Part shown: positions 24,420 through 34,201 of the stretch, piece after piece
How the letters are laid out: each line of letters begins with the position of its first letter
Position numbering within the stretch: the first letter of the stretch is position 1
Assembly: GCF_004320535.1 (NCBI RefSeq)
Contig: NZ_SIHY01000001.1
Span: 1,736,001 to 1,800,000, forward strand
Direction of reading: 5' to 3'
DNA: 64,000 bases
DNA from: Arthrobacter sp. S41
Lineage (GTDB): Bacteria > Actinomycetota > Actinomycetes > Actinomycetales > Micrococcaceae
The notes under the pieces: generated by a model
Databases searched by the model: none
Told to the model about the DNA's origin: nothing
The model's input: the letters and a program-made list of their open reading frames with translations, nothing else
Position numbers and translations under genes: made by a program

Positions 24420-24984
24420 CTACCTGCTCCTGTTTGTGCTTGGTTTTCAGATTACTTTGAGAACCCGTCCGGGTGCCCCAAGAGCTCGCATTTTTGGACC
24501 GAGGACTTCGCTGCGAGTCACGCAATCGTCAGGTGAGCAGTCGTAACTACTTGACGTAGCATCCTCAGGAAAATCACTGCACAGATTACTCAATGAATTA
24601 GGCAATGAATCATAGACCCGATTCTCCGCGCTAGAAGTCGTCGAAACTTTCACTTTATTCTCGGCCTGACCCACGGTACGTCTCGAATAAATTCCATGAG
24701 TAACGAAAAATAGTTATGCGTTTGCCATAGTCAGCGCGAATCTGAAATTTTTAGAACACCTTATCGTGCAAGTAACTGGCATTCATTTTTCAAAGCCTTG
24801 AAAATCGTTGGATTCCCTGCAATGAAAGTGTGAAGTGAGTTTTTAGCACATGCAGGAATATAAAAGATTTATTTGAGAACTACTTCCTTTCTGGATATCG
24901 CAGGCGCTACGCTCCATATCGGCACACCCCATTTCGCTTGATCACCGAACCTTGTGCGCCCAAAACCCACTAAGGAGAACATCA
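24420..24984. other. AT-rich intergenic region upstream of the secreted protease
   Basis: A 565-bp gap between the divergent kinase and protease genes. It is clearly richer in A and T than its surroundings and holds no supportable gene. A 75-codon minus frame at 24447-24674 starts at GTG without a ribosome site and has no recognisable content. The run TATAAAAG near 24856 could belong to the protease promoter. AAGGAG at 24972 is the protease ribosome site. The long gap suggests complex control of the protease. Confidence 0.5.
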
Positions 24985-26934
24985 ATGGCACGTTTTTCTA
25001 CCCCACTTCGACGATCCTTGGCTGCGTCCACCGCAGTCGTGATCGGTTTGGCCGGCTTAGGGGCCGGCGCAATGCCCGCCTCAGCACAGCCCGTAACGGC
25101 ACCGGCAGAAAAGTCCGCTCCCGCACCAAGCAACGATGCGAAGGTTACGATCGGTTCACCCCAGTCCGGTGAGTCCTACGACCAGTTCATCGTCACTTAC
25201 AAGGTGTCAACCCAGAGCGCCGACAAGCAGGGCCGGGCCAAGGCTTGGGGCAAAGCAGCCAAGGACGCCGGAGTTTCGGTCAAGGAACTGCGCGCCATGG
25301 CCACCGGAGGTTTTGTTCTCAAGGCTGACAAGAAACTCAAGGGCGCAGACGCCGAAGAGTTTATGGCAGAAATTGCCAAGTCTGGACTGGTTGAAGCAGT
25401 CGAGCCTGATGCCCTGATGAAGATCTCCCTATCGCCCAACGACACCCGCTACAGCGAACAATGGGACTTCCACGGAACCAACGGCATGCGTATCCCTTCT
25501 GCGTGGGACATCGGCACCGGCACCGGCACCGGCAGTATTGTGGCCGTCTTGGACACCGGAATCACCTCCCATACGGATCTGAACTCCAACGTGATTTCAG
25601 GCCATGACTTCGTTTCCAGCTCAACTTCGGCGCGTGACGGCAACGGCCGAGATTCCAACCCACAAGACCAGGGCGACTGGTACGCAGCTGGCGAATGCGG
25701 CAGCAGTTACGCCGGAAACTCCTCATGGCACGGCACCCACGTAGCTGGCACCGTCGCGGCAGTCACCGGCAACTCCAGCGGCGTCGCCGGAGTTGCACCC
25801 AACGCCAAGATCCAACCGGTACGCGTCCTAGCGAAGTGCGGTGGCAGCCTCTCGGATATCGCAGATGCGATCATCTGGGCCTCCGGTGGCACCGTGTCTG
25901 GCATCCCAGCCAACTCGACCCCGGCTGACACCATCAACATGTCGCTCGGTGGCGGTGGAGTCTGCGGAACCACGTACCAAGCAGCTATCGATAGCGCAGT
26001 ATCTCGTGGAACTTCCGTAGTGGTAGCGGCAGGTAATGAAAGCCAAAACGCTTCGAACTCACGCCCAGCAAACTGCAACAACGTGATTACGGTAGCTGCC
26101 AGCAACCCATCGGGAGCACCGTCGTATTACACAAACTACGGCTCTGCAGTTGACGTGACCGCACCTGGTGGCGACACCCGCTACGCAGGTCAAGGCATTC
26201 TTTCCACTATCAACACCGGCACCACCACCCCATCAAGCCAGGGTTACACCTTCTACCAAGGCACTTCCATGGCTACACCACACGTGGCAGGAATGGTGGC
26301 TCTGATGAAGTCCGTCAGCCCATCCATGTCCCCTGCTCAGGTGGAAACCGTGTTGAAGAACGGCACCCGCGCTATGCCAGGCGGTTGCAGCATCGGCTGT
26401 GGTGCAGGCTTGGTCGATGCCACGAAGATCATGACAAACCTGGGTGGAACCACCCCGGAGCCAACTCCCGAGCCCAGCGGCAATCTGCTGAAGAACCCAG
26501 GCTTTGAAAGCGGTGCCGACTCCTGGACCGCCAATCGTGCCGACACCTTTGAAACCGGAACAGCTGCTCGCACCGGCAACGGTTTGGCCGGTCTCAACGG
26601 ATGGGGTACAGCAAGCACCTACACCCTGGATCAGCAGGTCGCCATTCCTTCTACTGCTACCACTGCAGATTTGAAGTTCTACCTGCGGGTGCTGACTGAC
26701 GAAACCACTGCGTCTACCCAATACGACAAGCTCACCGTTCAGGTACTCGATGGTTCAAGCACCTACAACGTCGGTACATGGTCAAACCTCGACGCAAGCT
26801 CGTCCTACGCGCAGAAAAGCATCAACCTGAACAACTACCGCGGCAAGACCGTCACCTTGCGTTTCAGGGGTGTTGAAGACAGCTCCCAGGCAACAACCTT
26901 CCGCATCGACGACACCTCGCTAGCCACCAGCTAG
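24985..26934 (+). CDS. Secreted subtilisin-like serine protease (S8) with C-terminal jelly-roll domain
   Basis: A 649-residue pre-pro-protease. The signal peptide ends near PASAQ (residue 35). An I9-type inhibitor propeptide covers about 60-145 (QFIVTYKVS to EAVEPDALMKI). The catalytic domain has Asp190 (VAVLDTGI), His249 (SSWHGTHVAGT), oxyanion Asn351 (AAGNES) and Ser428 (GTSMATPHVAG). A short proline-rich linker (PEPTPEPSG) leads to a C-terminal beta-sandwich (about 505-649, NLLKNPGFESG.DSW) of the carbohydrate-binding/P-domain-like kind. AAGGAG lies 7 nt before ATG 24985. Extracellular peptides could feed the adjacent peptide ABC importer, which is convergent. Confidence 0.93.
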   Translation: MARFSTPLRRSLAASTAVVIGLAGLGAGAMPASAQPVTAPAEKSAPAPSNDAKVTIGSPQSGESYDQFIVTYKVSTQSADKQGRAKAWGKAAKDAGVSVKELRAMATGGFVLKADKKLKGADAEEFMAEIAKSGLVEAVEPDALMKISLSPNDTRYSEQWDFHGTNGMRIPSAWDIGTGTGTGSIVAVLDTGITSHTDLNSNVISGHDFVSSSTSARDGNGRDSNPQDQGDWYAAGECGSSYAGNSSWHGTHVAGTVAAVTGNSSGVAGVAPNAKIQPVRVLAKCGGSLSDIADAIIWASGGTVSGIPANSTPADTINMSLGGGGVCGTTYQAAIDSAVSRGTSVVVAAGNESQNASNSRPANCNNVITVAASNPSGAPSYYTNYGSAVDVTAPGGDTRYAGQGILSTINTGTTTPSSQGYTFYQGTSMATPHVAGMVALMKSVSPSMSPAQVETVLKNGTRAMPGGCSIGCGAGLVDATKIMTNLGGTTPEPTPEPSGNLLKNPGFESGADSWTANRADTFETGTAARTGNGLAGLNGWGTASTYTLDQQVAIPSTATTADLKFYLRVLTDETTASTQYDKLTVQVLDGSSTYNVGTWSNLDASSSYAQKSINLNNYRGKTVTLRFRGVEDSSQATTFRIDDTSLATS

Positions 26935-26962
26935 TCCTCTAAAGAAGTATCAAGAACCAAAA

Positions 26963-26996
26963 AATAGTGAAGCCGGTCAGCGCCGGCTTCACTATT
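26963..26996. terminator. Bidirectional intrinsic terminator between protease and peptide operon
   Basis: A perfect 14-bp stem (26963-26976 with 26983-26996) and a 6-nt loop. On the minus strand it is followed by a run of T, giving a strong terminator for the dpp operon. On the plus strand it follows the protease stop by 28 bp. Confidence 0.85.
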
Positions 26997-27032
26997 CTTG
27001 TATTCAAGACTTGGCTCCCACTGCCCCTTGAG

Positions 27033-28085
27033 TTAGGCAGAAACTGCCAGTCCGGCTTCCGCGGCCGATTCGACCGGGAAGTGGCACTCCGCAAACTGTT
27101 GCCCGGCATTGACGCTATCGCCGGGCATGCCCAACAAGATCTTGCCACCAGCTTCGCGGGTTCGGCTTTCCGGTCGCTCTGCCGAGCAGATCGGCTGCGC
27201 CTTCCAGCACCGCGTGCGGAATCGGCAACCCGAGGGCGGATCTAAAGGAGAAGGCAATTCACCCTGAAGCACTATGCGATTCACGGGTCGTAGCGCAGGG
27301 TCCAACTTTGGCGAGGCCGACATCAACGAGGCCGTATAAGGATGCAGGGGTGAATCGAAGACCTGCTCGGTAGACCCGGTTTCAATAATTCGTCCCAGAT
27401 ACATGACAGCCACTCGGTCCGTCACGTGGCGAACTACAGACAGGTCATGGGAAATGAAGATATAGCTGACGCCAAGTTGCTGCTGAAGATCGTTGAGCAG
27501 ATTTAGCACCTGAGCCTGTACCGAAAGATCCAAGGCAGAAACTGGTTCGTCCAAGATGATCAAATCCGGACCCAAGGCCAAAGCGCGAGCAATACCAATG
27601 CGCTGACGCTGTCCGCCGGAGAACTCCTGCGGTGATTTATCAGCATCGGTGGCGCGCAGTCCCACCAAGTCAAGCAGTTCGTTCAAGCGCTGCTTTCGAG
27701 CTGCAGCGCTGGGATACAGATCTTTGTGGGTAGCAAAAGGTTCGGTGATAATTTGCCCGGCGGACATTCGTGCGTTCAGCGAGGCAAAGGGATCCTGAAA
27801 CACCATTTGCACCCTACGCCGCCATGCCAGCAACTGCTTGCCGCGCAGCGCAAAGGGGTCCTGCCCATCAAAACGCACCGTCCCACCATCGGGCTGCTCC
27901 AGCATCATCAGGGTACGAGCTAGCGTTGATTTTCCGCAGCCTGACTCCCCAACCAGGCCTAGGGTCTCTCCGCGTTTTACGCTCAGATTGATTCCGTCTA
28001 GTGCCTTGAGCTCTCGTGTTCCCGCGGCGCCGGAGGCCACATGAAATGTCTTGGCAAGATCTTGAACTTCAAGAACAGTACTCAT
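27033..28085 (-). CDS. dppF: Peptide ABC transporter ATP-binding protein (DppF/OppF type)
   Basis: A 350-residue ABC ATPase. It has Walker [12 protein letters not shown]-loop MVFQDPFASLN, signature SGGQRQRIGIARAL, Walker B DLIILDEPVSALD and the C-terminal oligo/dipeptide extension with the Cys motif CRFRTRCWKAQPIC typical of Dpp/Opp ATPases. It is the last gene of the operon, with ATG overlapping the stop of dppD by 4 bp. It energises dipeptide, oligopeptide or possibly nickel import. The exact ligand is unknown. Confidence 0.93.
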   Translation of the reverse strand: MSTVLEVQDLAKTFHVASGAAGTRELKALDGINLSVKRGETLGLVGESGCGKSTLARTLMMLEQPDGGTVRFDGQDPFALRGKQLLAWRRRVQMVFQDPFASLNARMSAGQIITEPFATHKDLYPSAAARKQRLNELLDLVGLRATDADKSPQEFSGGQRQRIGIARALALGPDLIILDEPVSALDLSVQAQVLNLLNDLQQQLGVSYIFISHDLSVVRHVTDRVAVMYLGRIIETGSTEQVFDSPLHPYTASLMSASPKLDPALRPVNRIVLQGELPSPLDPPSGCRFRTRCWKAQPICSAERPESRTREAGGKILLGMPGDSVNAGQQFAECHFPVESAAEAGLAVSA

Positions 28086-29146
28086 TTTTCATCATCTCCT
28101 ACAGCAAGACGTTCTTCAGTGGTTTGGCTCGTGGCGACCTGCTCAGCAAAATGGCAAGCAGCACTCTGCCCCGGCCCGGTTTCACGCAGGGCCGGACGTT
28201 GCTCGCGGCAGACGGCCGCAACCAACGGACAGCGGTCCTGGTAAACGCACCCCGAGGGAATCTTGCTCAGTTCTGGTGGACTGCCCGGGATGGAATTCAG
28301 GCCTGCTCCGCGCTGCGAATCGGTGGGCACTGATGAAAGCAAACCCTTGGTATAGGGGTGCGTTGGCCGAGTGAATACGGTGTCAACGCTTCCTTGTTCC
28401 GCCACATTGCCTGCATACATCACGCACACGTCATCAGCTTCTTCAGCAACCACAGCGAGGTCGTGGGTAATGAGCACCACCGCCATATCTTCTTGCTCGC
28501 GAAGATTTCTCAACAACTGCATGATCTGCGCCTGAACGGTGACATCCAGCGCCGTTGTTGGTTCGTCAGCGATCAACAAGTTGGGGCTCAAGGCCACCGC
28601 CATGGCGATCAGAATTCGTTGGCGCATGCCACCGGAGAACTGATGCGGGTACGAATTAACCCGTGTCTCGGGTTCCGGGATACCAACCCTGCGCATTAGT
28701 TCAATGGCCTCAACTTTGGCCTGTTTTCTGCTGGCCCCACGGTGGATCCTGAACGCTTCTCCGAGTTGGGTTCCAATGGTGTACACCGGGTTGAGTGCGG
28801 CAAGGGCATCCTGAAAAACAATCCCTAGCCCTTCTCCCGCCGCTTTCCGGCGCTGCTTAGCAGTCATGGACAAGAGATCTTTTGAATCAAGACGCGCAAC
28901 GCCTCCAGCAACAGACGCCACCGGGTCAAGTAATCCGGCGATAGCCTTGGCTGTCATTGATTTACCGCAGCCAGATTCCCCCAGCAACGCCAGCGTTTTG
29001 CCGCGACGTGCACTGAAGCCGACCTGGCTCACCACACGGACAATTCCTTTGGGTGTGCGAATGTCGACATCCAAACCTTTGACTTCAAGAACGGCCTGGT
29101 CTGCTGACTGAGTTCGGGAGGTTGGTTCAAGTATTTCGGTCATCAT
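28082..29146 (-). CDS. dppD: Peptide ABC transporter ATP-binding protein (DppD/OppD type)
   Basis: A 354-residue ABC ATPase with Walker [13 protein letters not shown]-loop [14 protein letters not shown], signature [15 protein letters not shown], Walker [14 protein letters not shown] and the Cys-containing oligopeptide C-terminal motif ([15 protein letters not shown]). It starts at ATG 29146 overlapping the DppC stop by 4 bp and ends overlapping the DppF start. It is the partner ATPase of DppF. Confidence 0.93.
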   Translation of the reverse strand: MMTEILEPTSRTQSADQAVLEVKGLDVDIRTPKGIVRVVSQVGFSARRGKTLALLGESGCGKSMTAKAIAGLLDPVASVAGGVARLDSKDLLSMTAKQRRKAAGEGLGIVFQDALAALNPVYTIGTQLGEAFRIHRGASRKQAKVEAIELMRRVGIPEPETRVNSYPHQFSGGMRQRILIAMAVALSPNLLIADEPTTALDVTVQAQIMQLLRNLREQEDMAVVLITHDLAVVAEEADDVCVMYAGNVAEQGSVDTVFTRPTHPYTKGLLSSVPTDSQRGAGLNSIPGSPPELSKIPSGCVYQDRCPLVAAVCREQRPALRETGPGQSAACHFAEQVATSQTTEERLAVGDDEK

Positions 29147-30165
29147 TTGTCGTTGCCTTTCTTGGTCTGCATCTTTGCAGCCTGGCGCGTGGCCTTTTCA
29201 AACGCCTTGGTACTTTTACGGTCCAGTTCCAGGCGCCAGCGTTGGGCTGGATCCGTAGCAATACGCATCCATGCAGCGAGCACGTTGGCGGCGACCGCGG
29301 TGAGCACAATGGCTAAACCGGGAAGGATAGATAACCACCAGGCGGTCTGCAGATATTGTCGCCCTTGGGCAACTAACAGTCCCCAAGAGACGTCTGGTGG
29401 CTGGATACCAATTCCAAGGAATGAAAGTGAGGACTCGGCGAGCATGACAAAACAGAATTCCAAAGTAGCCAAGGTTAACAGTGTCGGAGTGACCACTGGA
29501 ATGACGTGGCGAACAATAATCGCGTTGGGATTTGTTCCGAAGGTGCGGGCTGCATCCACAAAAGTTCGTGACTGCAGTTCTGCCGATTCTGCTCGTGCGG
29601 TACGAAGGTAAATCGGGATGCGAGTGATCGCCAGGATCAGCACGATATTTGCTGCCGAAGGGCTGAAGACAAAGAGCACCACCACAGCCAGCAACAATGA
29701 AGGGAAGGACATGATGATATCTGCGATGCGCATGGAAATGGCTTCGCGACGTCCACGGTGGTAACCCGCCCAGACACCCCACAATGAGCCAAGGAGCAGG
29801 GCCACCAATACTGCAGGAACGGCAACTAGGAGTGTTGTTTGGGTAGCAACCACAATGCGGGCCAGTACTGAACGGCCCAGAGAATCCGAGCCCAGGATGT
29901 AAAGCCATCCGTTGGCCGGGTCAAAAGGTGCCTTATTCATGAACATCAAGTTCTGCGCTGTGGCGTGTTCACCCATCAGTGCGGGACCAAAGATCGCGGT
30001 GAGCACCACCAAGCTGAGGAAAATTGCAGCCACCGTGGCGAATCTGTCGCGTAGCAACATGGTGAACATCGAAACACGACTCTCACTTTGAGTCTTCGCC
30101 TTGCGCCGATTCTTCGGCTCGGGACGTTCATCCTTAGCTGGCGGTGCCATCTCTAGTGCTGACAT
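29143..30165 (-). CDS. dppC: Peptide ABC transporter permease (DppC/OppC type)
   Basis: A 340-residue BPD_transp_1 permease with an N-terminal cytoplasmic Lys/Arg-rich stretch, an OppC_N helix (VAAIFLSLVVLTAIFGPAL), the periplasmic segment HATAQNLMFMNKAPFDPANGW, ILGSDSLGRSVLARIV and the EAA loop ESAELQSRTFVDAARTFGTNPNAII. The start codon overlaps the DppB stop by one base (TGATG). The C-terminal tail is unusually long and basic. Confidence 0.92.
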   Translation of the reverse strand: MSALEMAPPAKDERPEPKNRRKAKTQSESRVSMFTMLLRDRFATVAAIFLSLVVLTAIFGPALMGEHATAQNLMFMNKAPFDPANGWLYILGSDSLGRSVLARIVVATQTTLLVAVPAVLVALLLGSLWGVWAGYHRGRREAISMRIADIIMSFPSLLLAVVVLFVFSPSAANIVLILAITRIPIYLRTARAESAELQSRTFVDAARTFGTNPNAIIVRHVIPVVTPTLLTLATLEFCFVMLAESSLSFLGIGIQPPDVSWGLLVAQGRQYLQTAWWLSILPGLAIVLTAVAANVLAAWMRIATDPAQRWRLELDRKSTKAFEKATRQAAKMQTKKGNDK

Positions 30166-31205
30166 CAGTGATTCCCCCTCGAAGATTCGCTCGTGCTCAG
30201 CGCTGGTCCAACTGGCGCCAGCGTGCGGTTTTCAGATCCATGGGTTGGACCTTGAGCGGCGCGTGCCTTGCGACGTTGACGTGCGCCGGCGCTTGGCCGG
30301 ACCCGAGGATCTAGTAGCGCGTAGCCAAGATCAATCAGGATATTGAGCACAAAGATGGCCACCGCGGTGAGCAGCACACAGGCTTGGAGCACTGCAAAGT
30401 CTCTTTGCAAAATTGAGTCGATCATGAGCTTGCCGATTCCCGGCCAGCCAAAGATCGTCTCAACCACCACGGCACCGTTGACCAGTCCAACGGTCAGGTC
30501 CCCTGCCACCGTCAGCCCAGGGGCGGCGGCGTTGCGCAAGGCATGCTGGGCAATAACCCGATACTCGGTCGCGCCTTTGGAACGTGCCAGTTTGATATAC
30601 GGTTCAGATAACGCCGAGACCATGGCCCCGCGAATCACCTGGACCAGCGTGCCAAAGGGGCGCATGACCAAGGTGGCTACGGGCAGGAACCAGGCTGCTG
30701 CACCGACTACACCGGAGGTTGGAACCACCCCTAGCGTGATGGCAAAAACCCAGATGCCTACGATGGCCAACCAGAAGTCCGGGATCGAGGCAGCGGTCAT
30801 GGAGATGAAGGAGCTGCAACGATCCAGGATGCCGTTGGGCTTCATCGCAGCGGCCGAGCCAACGATGAGCGCCAAGATGATGGCGATGATCATCGTGGTG
30901 GCCGCCAGCTGCAGGGTTGCCGGGAAGGCCCGCAGCGCCATCTGCGCAGCGTCCTGTCCGGTGCGCATGGACGTTCCAAAATCGAAGCGGAAGATCCCAC
31001 CGAAATACTGGGCCATCTGCACCCAGATCGGTTGGTCTAGCCCGTTTCGTGCAGCGAATTCTGCGCGCATTGTGTCAGTGGCATTCAGCGGTAGATACAG
31101 TGCTGCCGGATTACCGGTCATTCTGGCCAGCGCGAAGACACCAACGATGACAACCACCAGTGGCAGCGCCGAGGCGATGATTCTTTTACGCAAATAGGTA
31201 AGCAT
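30165..31205 (-). CDS. dppB: Peptide ABC transporter permease (DppB/OppB type)
   Basis: A 346-residue BPD_transp_1 permease with six helices. The N-terminal start is MLTYLRKRIIASALPLVVVIVGVFAL. The EAA loop is SEPYIKLARSKGATEYRVIAQHALRNA, and VVVETIFGWPGIGKLMIDSI is the conserved DppB segment. A basic, disordered tail of about 45 residues follows the last helix. It lies 26 bp downstream of the binding-protein gene. Confidence 0.93.
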   Translation of the reverse strand: MLTYLRKRIIASALPLVVVIVGVFALARMTGNPAALYLPLNATDTMRAEFAARNGLDQPIWVQMAQYFGGIFRFDFGTSMRTGQDAAQMALRAFPATLQLAATTMIIAIILALIVGSAAAMKPNGILDRCSSFISMTAASIPDFWLAIVGIWVFAITLGVVPTSGVVGAAAWFLPVATLVMRPFGTLVQVIRGAMVSALSEPYIKLARSKGATEYRVIAQHALRNAAAPGLTVAGDLTVGLVNGAVVVETIFGWPGIGKLMIDSILQRDFAVLQACVLLTAVAIFVLNILIDLGYALLDPRVRPSAGARQRRKARAAQGPTHGSENRTLAPVGPALSTSESSRGNH

Positions 31206-31231
31206 GTTGCTGTACTTTCAGTTGCCGTTGG

Positions 31232-32803
31232 TTACTTTGCCGCAGTGACTTCAGCAAGACGCAATTCGTCTCCACTGGAAGAATTCGGCTCGTAAGCTAC
31301 CGAAGAGGAAATACCGAGCATGCCGGTCTGGTGAGCGATGTGAGCAAATTGAACAACTTCGTCATTCTGGTACTTGAAGACCTTTTCGAAGGCAGCTTGG
31401 CGGTCATCACCTGATGCGGCATCAGCCTGGGCAATGAGCTCGTCCAGTTCCGGGGTACCAAAGGCTGACTGCGCGCCCTTGGAAGTCATGTACTGATCCA
31501 CGGTGAAGGCTGCGTCACCGGCTTGGTTTCCGTGCTGGGTCATCAGCATGATGGCCCCATCATCCTTGGTAGGGAATGGACGAACCTGGTAGGTCAGGTG
31601 CTGGCTGGTCTCAAGCATCTTCAAATTCACGGTGAGTCCGGCTTGGGTAAGCTGTTCTTGGATCACCTGAGCTAGTTCCTGAATCTTGGGGAACTGTGCG
31701 GTACGAACTACCAAGTTGATTGGAGCTGACACGTCCGTGCCATCAGCTTTGGCTTCCGCAACTAGCTCCTTGGCCTTGTCGAGGTTGAATTCCCAGACGG
31801 GCAAGTCATCGCTGTGTCCAACTACTCCGGAAGGTACCAGCTGGGCCGCGGCCTTGTCGCGTCCTGCGTAGAGGGAAGCGACAATCGATTCTTTATCGAT
31901 CGCGTAGTTCACCGCACGACGGATGCGGATGTCATCAAATGGTGCAGTGTCGGCGTGCATGCGCAGAGCCACGGTTTCATTGTTTGGGTAGGAAACTCCC
32001 AAATCCCCAATGTTGTCTTCTGGGCTTAGCCCTGTTGCGATATCGGCTTCACCCGAGGTGATCATGGCTGCCCGGACGCTACCTTCCGAACGCCACTGAT
32101 AGTTGGCCTTGGAATAGGCAGGGGCCTCGCCCCAGTAGTCGGCGAACGCTGCCACATTGATGCTTTGCCCTGCTTGCCAGTCTTCAATCTGGTAGGGGCC
32201 GGTGCCAATTGGTTCGCGTACTTTTTCGGTCGTAGATGTCTCTTTAGGGACAACTTCTAGGAAGGACAGGCGCAATGGAAGGATCGGGTCCTTCTTGGCT
32301 GCTGTCACTTCAATAGTGTAGTCATCGACTTTTTTGAGTTTCAGGTCATCGTCGCCAAAGACGTAGCCTTCGACGTTGCAGCCGAGCTTGGAATTGACCG
32401 CGCGGTCGATGGTGGCAATGGCGTCATCTGCGTTGAAGTCAGATCCGTCATGGAATTTCACACCCTCGCGTAGCTTCAGCGTCCAGGTCTGATCATCTTT
32501 GCTGGACCATTGGGTAGCAAGCTTGGGCTCCAGTTCACCGCTGGTTGGGTTTCTTTCTACCAGTGGTTCGGTGATGGTGGAACGAATGACCACACCGGTA
32601 CTGGTCAGGTTGGACTCGCAGGCTTCGAGGGTAGGTGGCTCCTGCTGGAGCACAACGCGCAGGGTGTCGCTGGGTGCCGATGACCCACCGGCAGCATCTT
32701 CAGAGTTGGCGACCGAGCAACCGGACAGTGCAGTGGTGCCAAGTAGCGCAGAGGCGGCTAAGGCCAGTGGGATGCGGCGGGAGCGTGGAGTTACTAAGAG
32801 CAT
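31232..32803 (-). CDS. Peptide ABC transporter substrate-binding lipoprotein (family 5)
   Basis: A 523-residue SBP_bac_5 protein. The signal sequence ends with lipobox LSGC (Cys at about residue 28). The mature part contains the family signature region WTLKLREGVKFHDGSDFNADDAI and RRAVNYAIDKESIVASLYAG. It binds peptides or another ligand and feeds the DppBCDF genes behind it. ATG 32803 is chosen because AAGGAA precedes it. The frame is open 62 codons further. It is divergent from a hydroxyacid dehydrogenase gene across 274 bp. Confidence 0.9.
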   Translation of the reverse strand: MLLVTPRSRRIPLALAASALLGTTALSGCSVANSEDAAGGSSAPSDTLRVVLQQEPPTLEACESNLTSTGVVIRSTITEPLVERNPTSGELEPKLATQWSSKDDQTWTLKLREGVKFHDGSDFNADDAIATIDRAVNSKLGCNVEGYVFGDDDLKLKKVDDYTIEVTAAKKDPILPLRLSFLEVVPKETSTTEKVREPIGTGPYQIEDWQAGQSINVAAFADYWGEAPAYSKANYQWRSEGSVRAAMITSGEADIATGLSPEDNIGDLGVSYPNNETVALRMHADTAPFDDIRIRRAVNYAIDKESIVASLYAGRDKAAAQLVPSGVVGHSDDLPVWEFNLDKAKELVAEAKADGTDVSAPINLVVRTAQFPKIQELAQVIQEQLTQAGLTVNLKMLETSQHLTYQVRPFPTKDDGAIMLMTQHGNQAGDAAFTVDQYMTSKGAQSAFGTPELDELIAQADAASGDDRQAAFEKVFKYQNDEVVQFAHIAHQTGMLGISSSVAYEPNSSSGDELRLAEVTAAK

Positions 32804-33040
32804 TGCGTTTCCTTCGCGACGGTGCGATGAGCAAGGGTGATCAGGCGGGTTTTCCGCCGAAGTTCGTAAGCACAGCTTTGACCGCTCGATGGGCCCGGTC
32901 AAGGCTTTGGGCCGTCCAAGGAATCGCCTGATGAGGCACGGGAGTGCGTACCGCACAGTAGGCCAAGTGTTACTTGCGCTACATTCCAAGGCTTACGGGG
33001 CATCCATGCCTCAAGAGCATTGATCTATCCAATTTGCGTG

Positions 33041-33071
33041 TTGGACGTGAATCGATCATGATCCCTACGAT
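33041..33071 (+). promoter_or_regulatory. Promoter of the hydroxyacid dehydrogenase gene, TTGGAC-N19-TACGAT
   Basis: TTGGAC (33041-33046) and TACGAT (33066-33071) are 19 bp apart, and the -10 ends 6 nt before ATG 33078, so translation is probably leaderless. The same hexamers and 19-bp spacing occur at the LysR-linked promoters at 41704, 42695 and 49751, but the adjacent GCATCA element is only partly kept (GAATCG). Confidence 0.55.
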
Positions 33072-33077
33072 GCAGTT

Positions 33078-34070
33078 ATGCCCACGAATATCAGCGCGTC
33101 CGCGCCACAAGTCACCGCACCCATCGCCGGCGAACAGATCCTTCGCGTTGGACCAGTAAATCCCACTGTGGCCCAAAGCTTGTCCGAAGAATTCTCCAGC
33201 CTTGTTCTTCCGGAAACCGAGCCGGAACGCGAGGCGTTCCTCACGGCCCACGGCGAGCAGATCCGCGTGGCAGTCTGCTCTGGACGCTTTGGCGTGGACA
33301 CCGATCTTTTATCTCGATTACCTGCGCTGGAGGCGATCATCAACTTTGGTGTCGGCTACGACGCCACGGACACCAAGACGGCCATCGCTCGTGGGATCAA
33401 GATCAGCAACACCCCCGAGGTACTCAATGATTGTGTTGCCGACACCGCCTTAGGTCTCTACCTGGTCACCCTGCGCAGCTTGGGTGCAGCCGAGAGATTT
33501 GTCCGCAATGGCTCATGGGTTCCGGGCAAGAATTTTCCCCTCGCCACCCGCGCCAGCGGAAAGAAGGTCGGCATCCTTGGGCTGGGGCGCATTGGCCAAG
33601 CCATTGCCACCAGGCTGGAAGCCTTTGGGTGTGAAATCCACTATCACAACCGCAACCAGAAGCCCGACTCGAACTACACCTACCACCACTCAGCAGTTGA
33701 CCTCGCAGCCAAGACTGAAGTCCTTATTGTGGCAGCGGCCGGAGGAGCACAATCGGCCAAGTTGGTGGATGCCCAAGTTTTATCCGCCGTTGGACCACAA
33801 GGCTTTGTCATCAACATCGCCCGCGGAACCGTGATTGACGAGTCAGCCCTCATTGACGCACTGAGCACTGGGAAAATCGCCGGCGCCGGGCTGGATGTTT
33901 TTGAAAACGAACCACATGTGCCGGCAGAGCTTTTGGAATTAGAGAATGTTGTCCTGCTCCCCCACCTTGGTAGCGGGACCAACGAAACACGAGCCGATAT
34001 GGCCGCACTGACTTTAGATAACCTGCGTTCCTACCTTGCGGATCGTTCGCTGCTTACGCCAATTTCATAA
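33078..34070 (+). CDS. D-2-hydroxyacid dehydrogenase (glyoxylate/hydroxypyruvate reductase type)
   Basis: A 330-residue NAD(P)-dependent D-isomer 2-hydroxyacid dehydrogenase. The Rossmann motif is VGILGLGRIGQAIA (about residue 160). Catalytic Arg is in NIARGTVID, Glu in FENEPHVP and His in LLPHLGSGT. It likely reduces hydroxypyruvate, glyoxylate or a related 2-keto acid. ATG 33078 lacks a Shine-Dalgarno sequence but has a -10 hexamer 6 nt before it. It stands at the left end of the sugar-acid island. A perfect terminator stem follows. Confidence 0.87.
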   Translation: MPTNISASAPQVTAPIAGEQILRVGPVNPTVAQSLSEEFSSLVLPETEPEREAFLTAHGEQIRVAVCSGRFGVDTDLLSRLPALEAIINFGVGYDATDTKTAIARGIKISNTPEVLNDCVADTALGLYLVTLRSLGAAERFVRNGSWVPGKNFPLATRASGKKVGILGLGRIGQAIATRLEAFGCEIHYHNRNQKPDSNYTYHHSAVDLAAKTEVLIVAAAGGAQSAKLVDAQVLSAVGPQGFVINIARGTVIDESALIDALSTGKIAGAGLDVFENEPHVPAELLELENVVLLPHLGSGTNETRADMAALTLDNLRSYLADRSLLTPIS

Positions 34071-34096
34071 CCAAGAAGCGCGCCACAGATCCCCTT

Positions 34097-34139
34097 CGAG
34101 TACTAGCCCATCCGGAAAATACGGATGGGCTAGTACTCG
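34097..34139 (+). terminator. 18-bp perfect stem 3' of the hydroxyacid dehydrogenase
   Basis: Arms 34097-34114 and 34122-34139 pair perfectly around a 7-nt A-rich loop, starting 27 bp after the stop. A T-run is missing. Confidence 0.7.
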
Positions 34140-34201
34140 TGCGCGCCAATTTACCGGGTAGAAAAAATCAAAGATATTTCTCTGCAAAAAACACTTGTGA
34201 G

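Noticed and set aside
24447-24674. 75-codon minus-strand frame between the kinase and protease genes
   Set aside because: GTG start without ribosome site, odd composition, no recognisable domain, and it lies in an AT-rich regulatory gap.
31232-32989. Longer form of the peptide-binding protein starting at 32989
   Set aside because: The 62 extra residues have no signal-peptide character and the true signal peptide with lipobox starts at 32803 behind AAGGAA.
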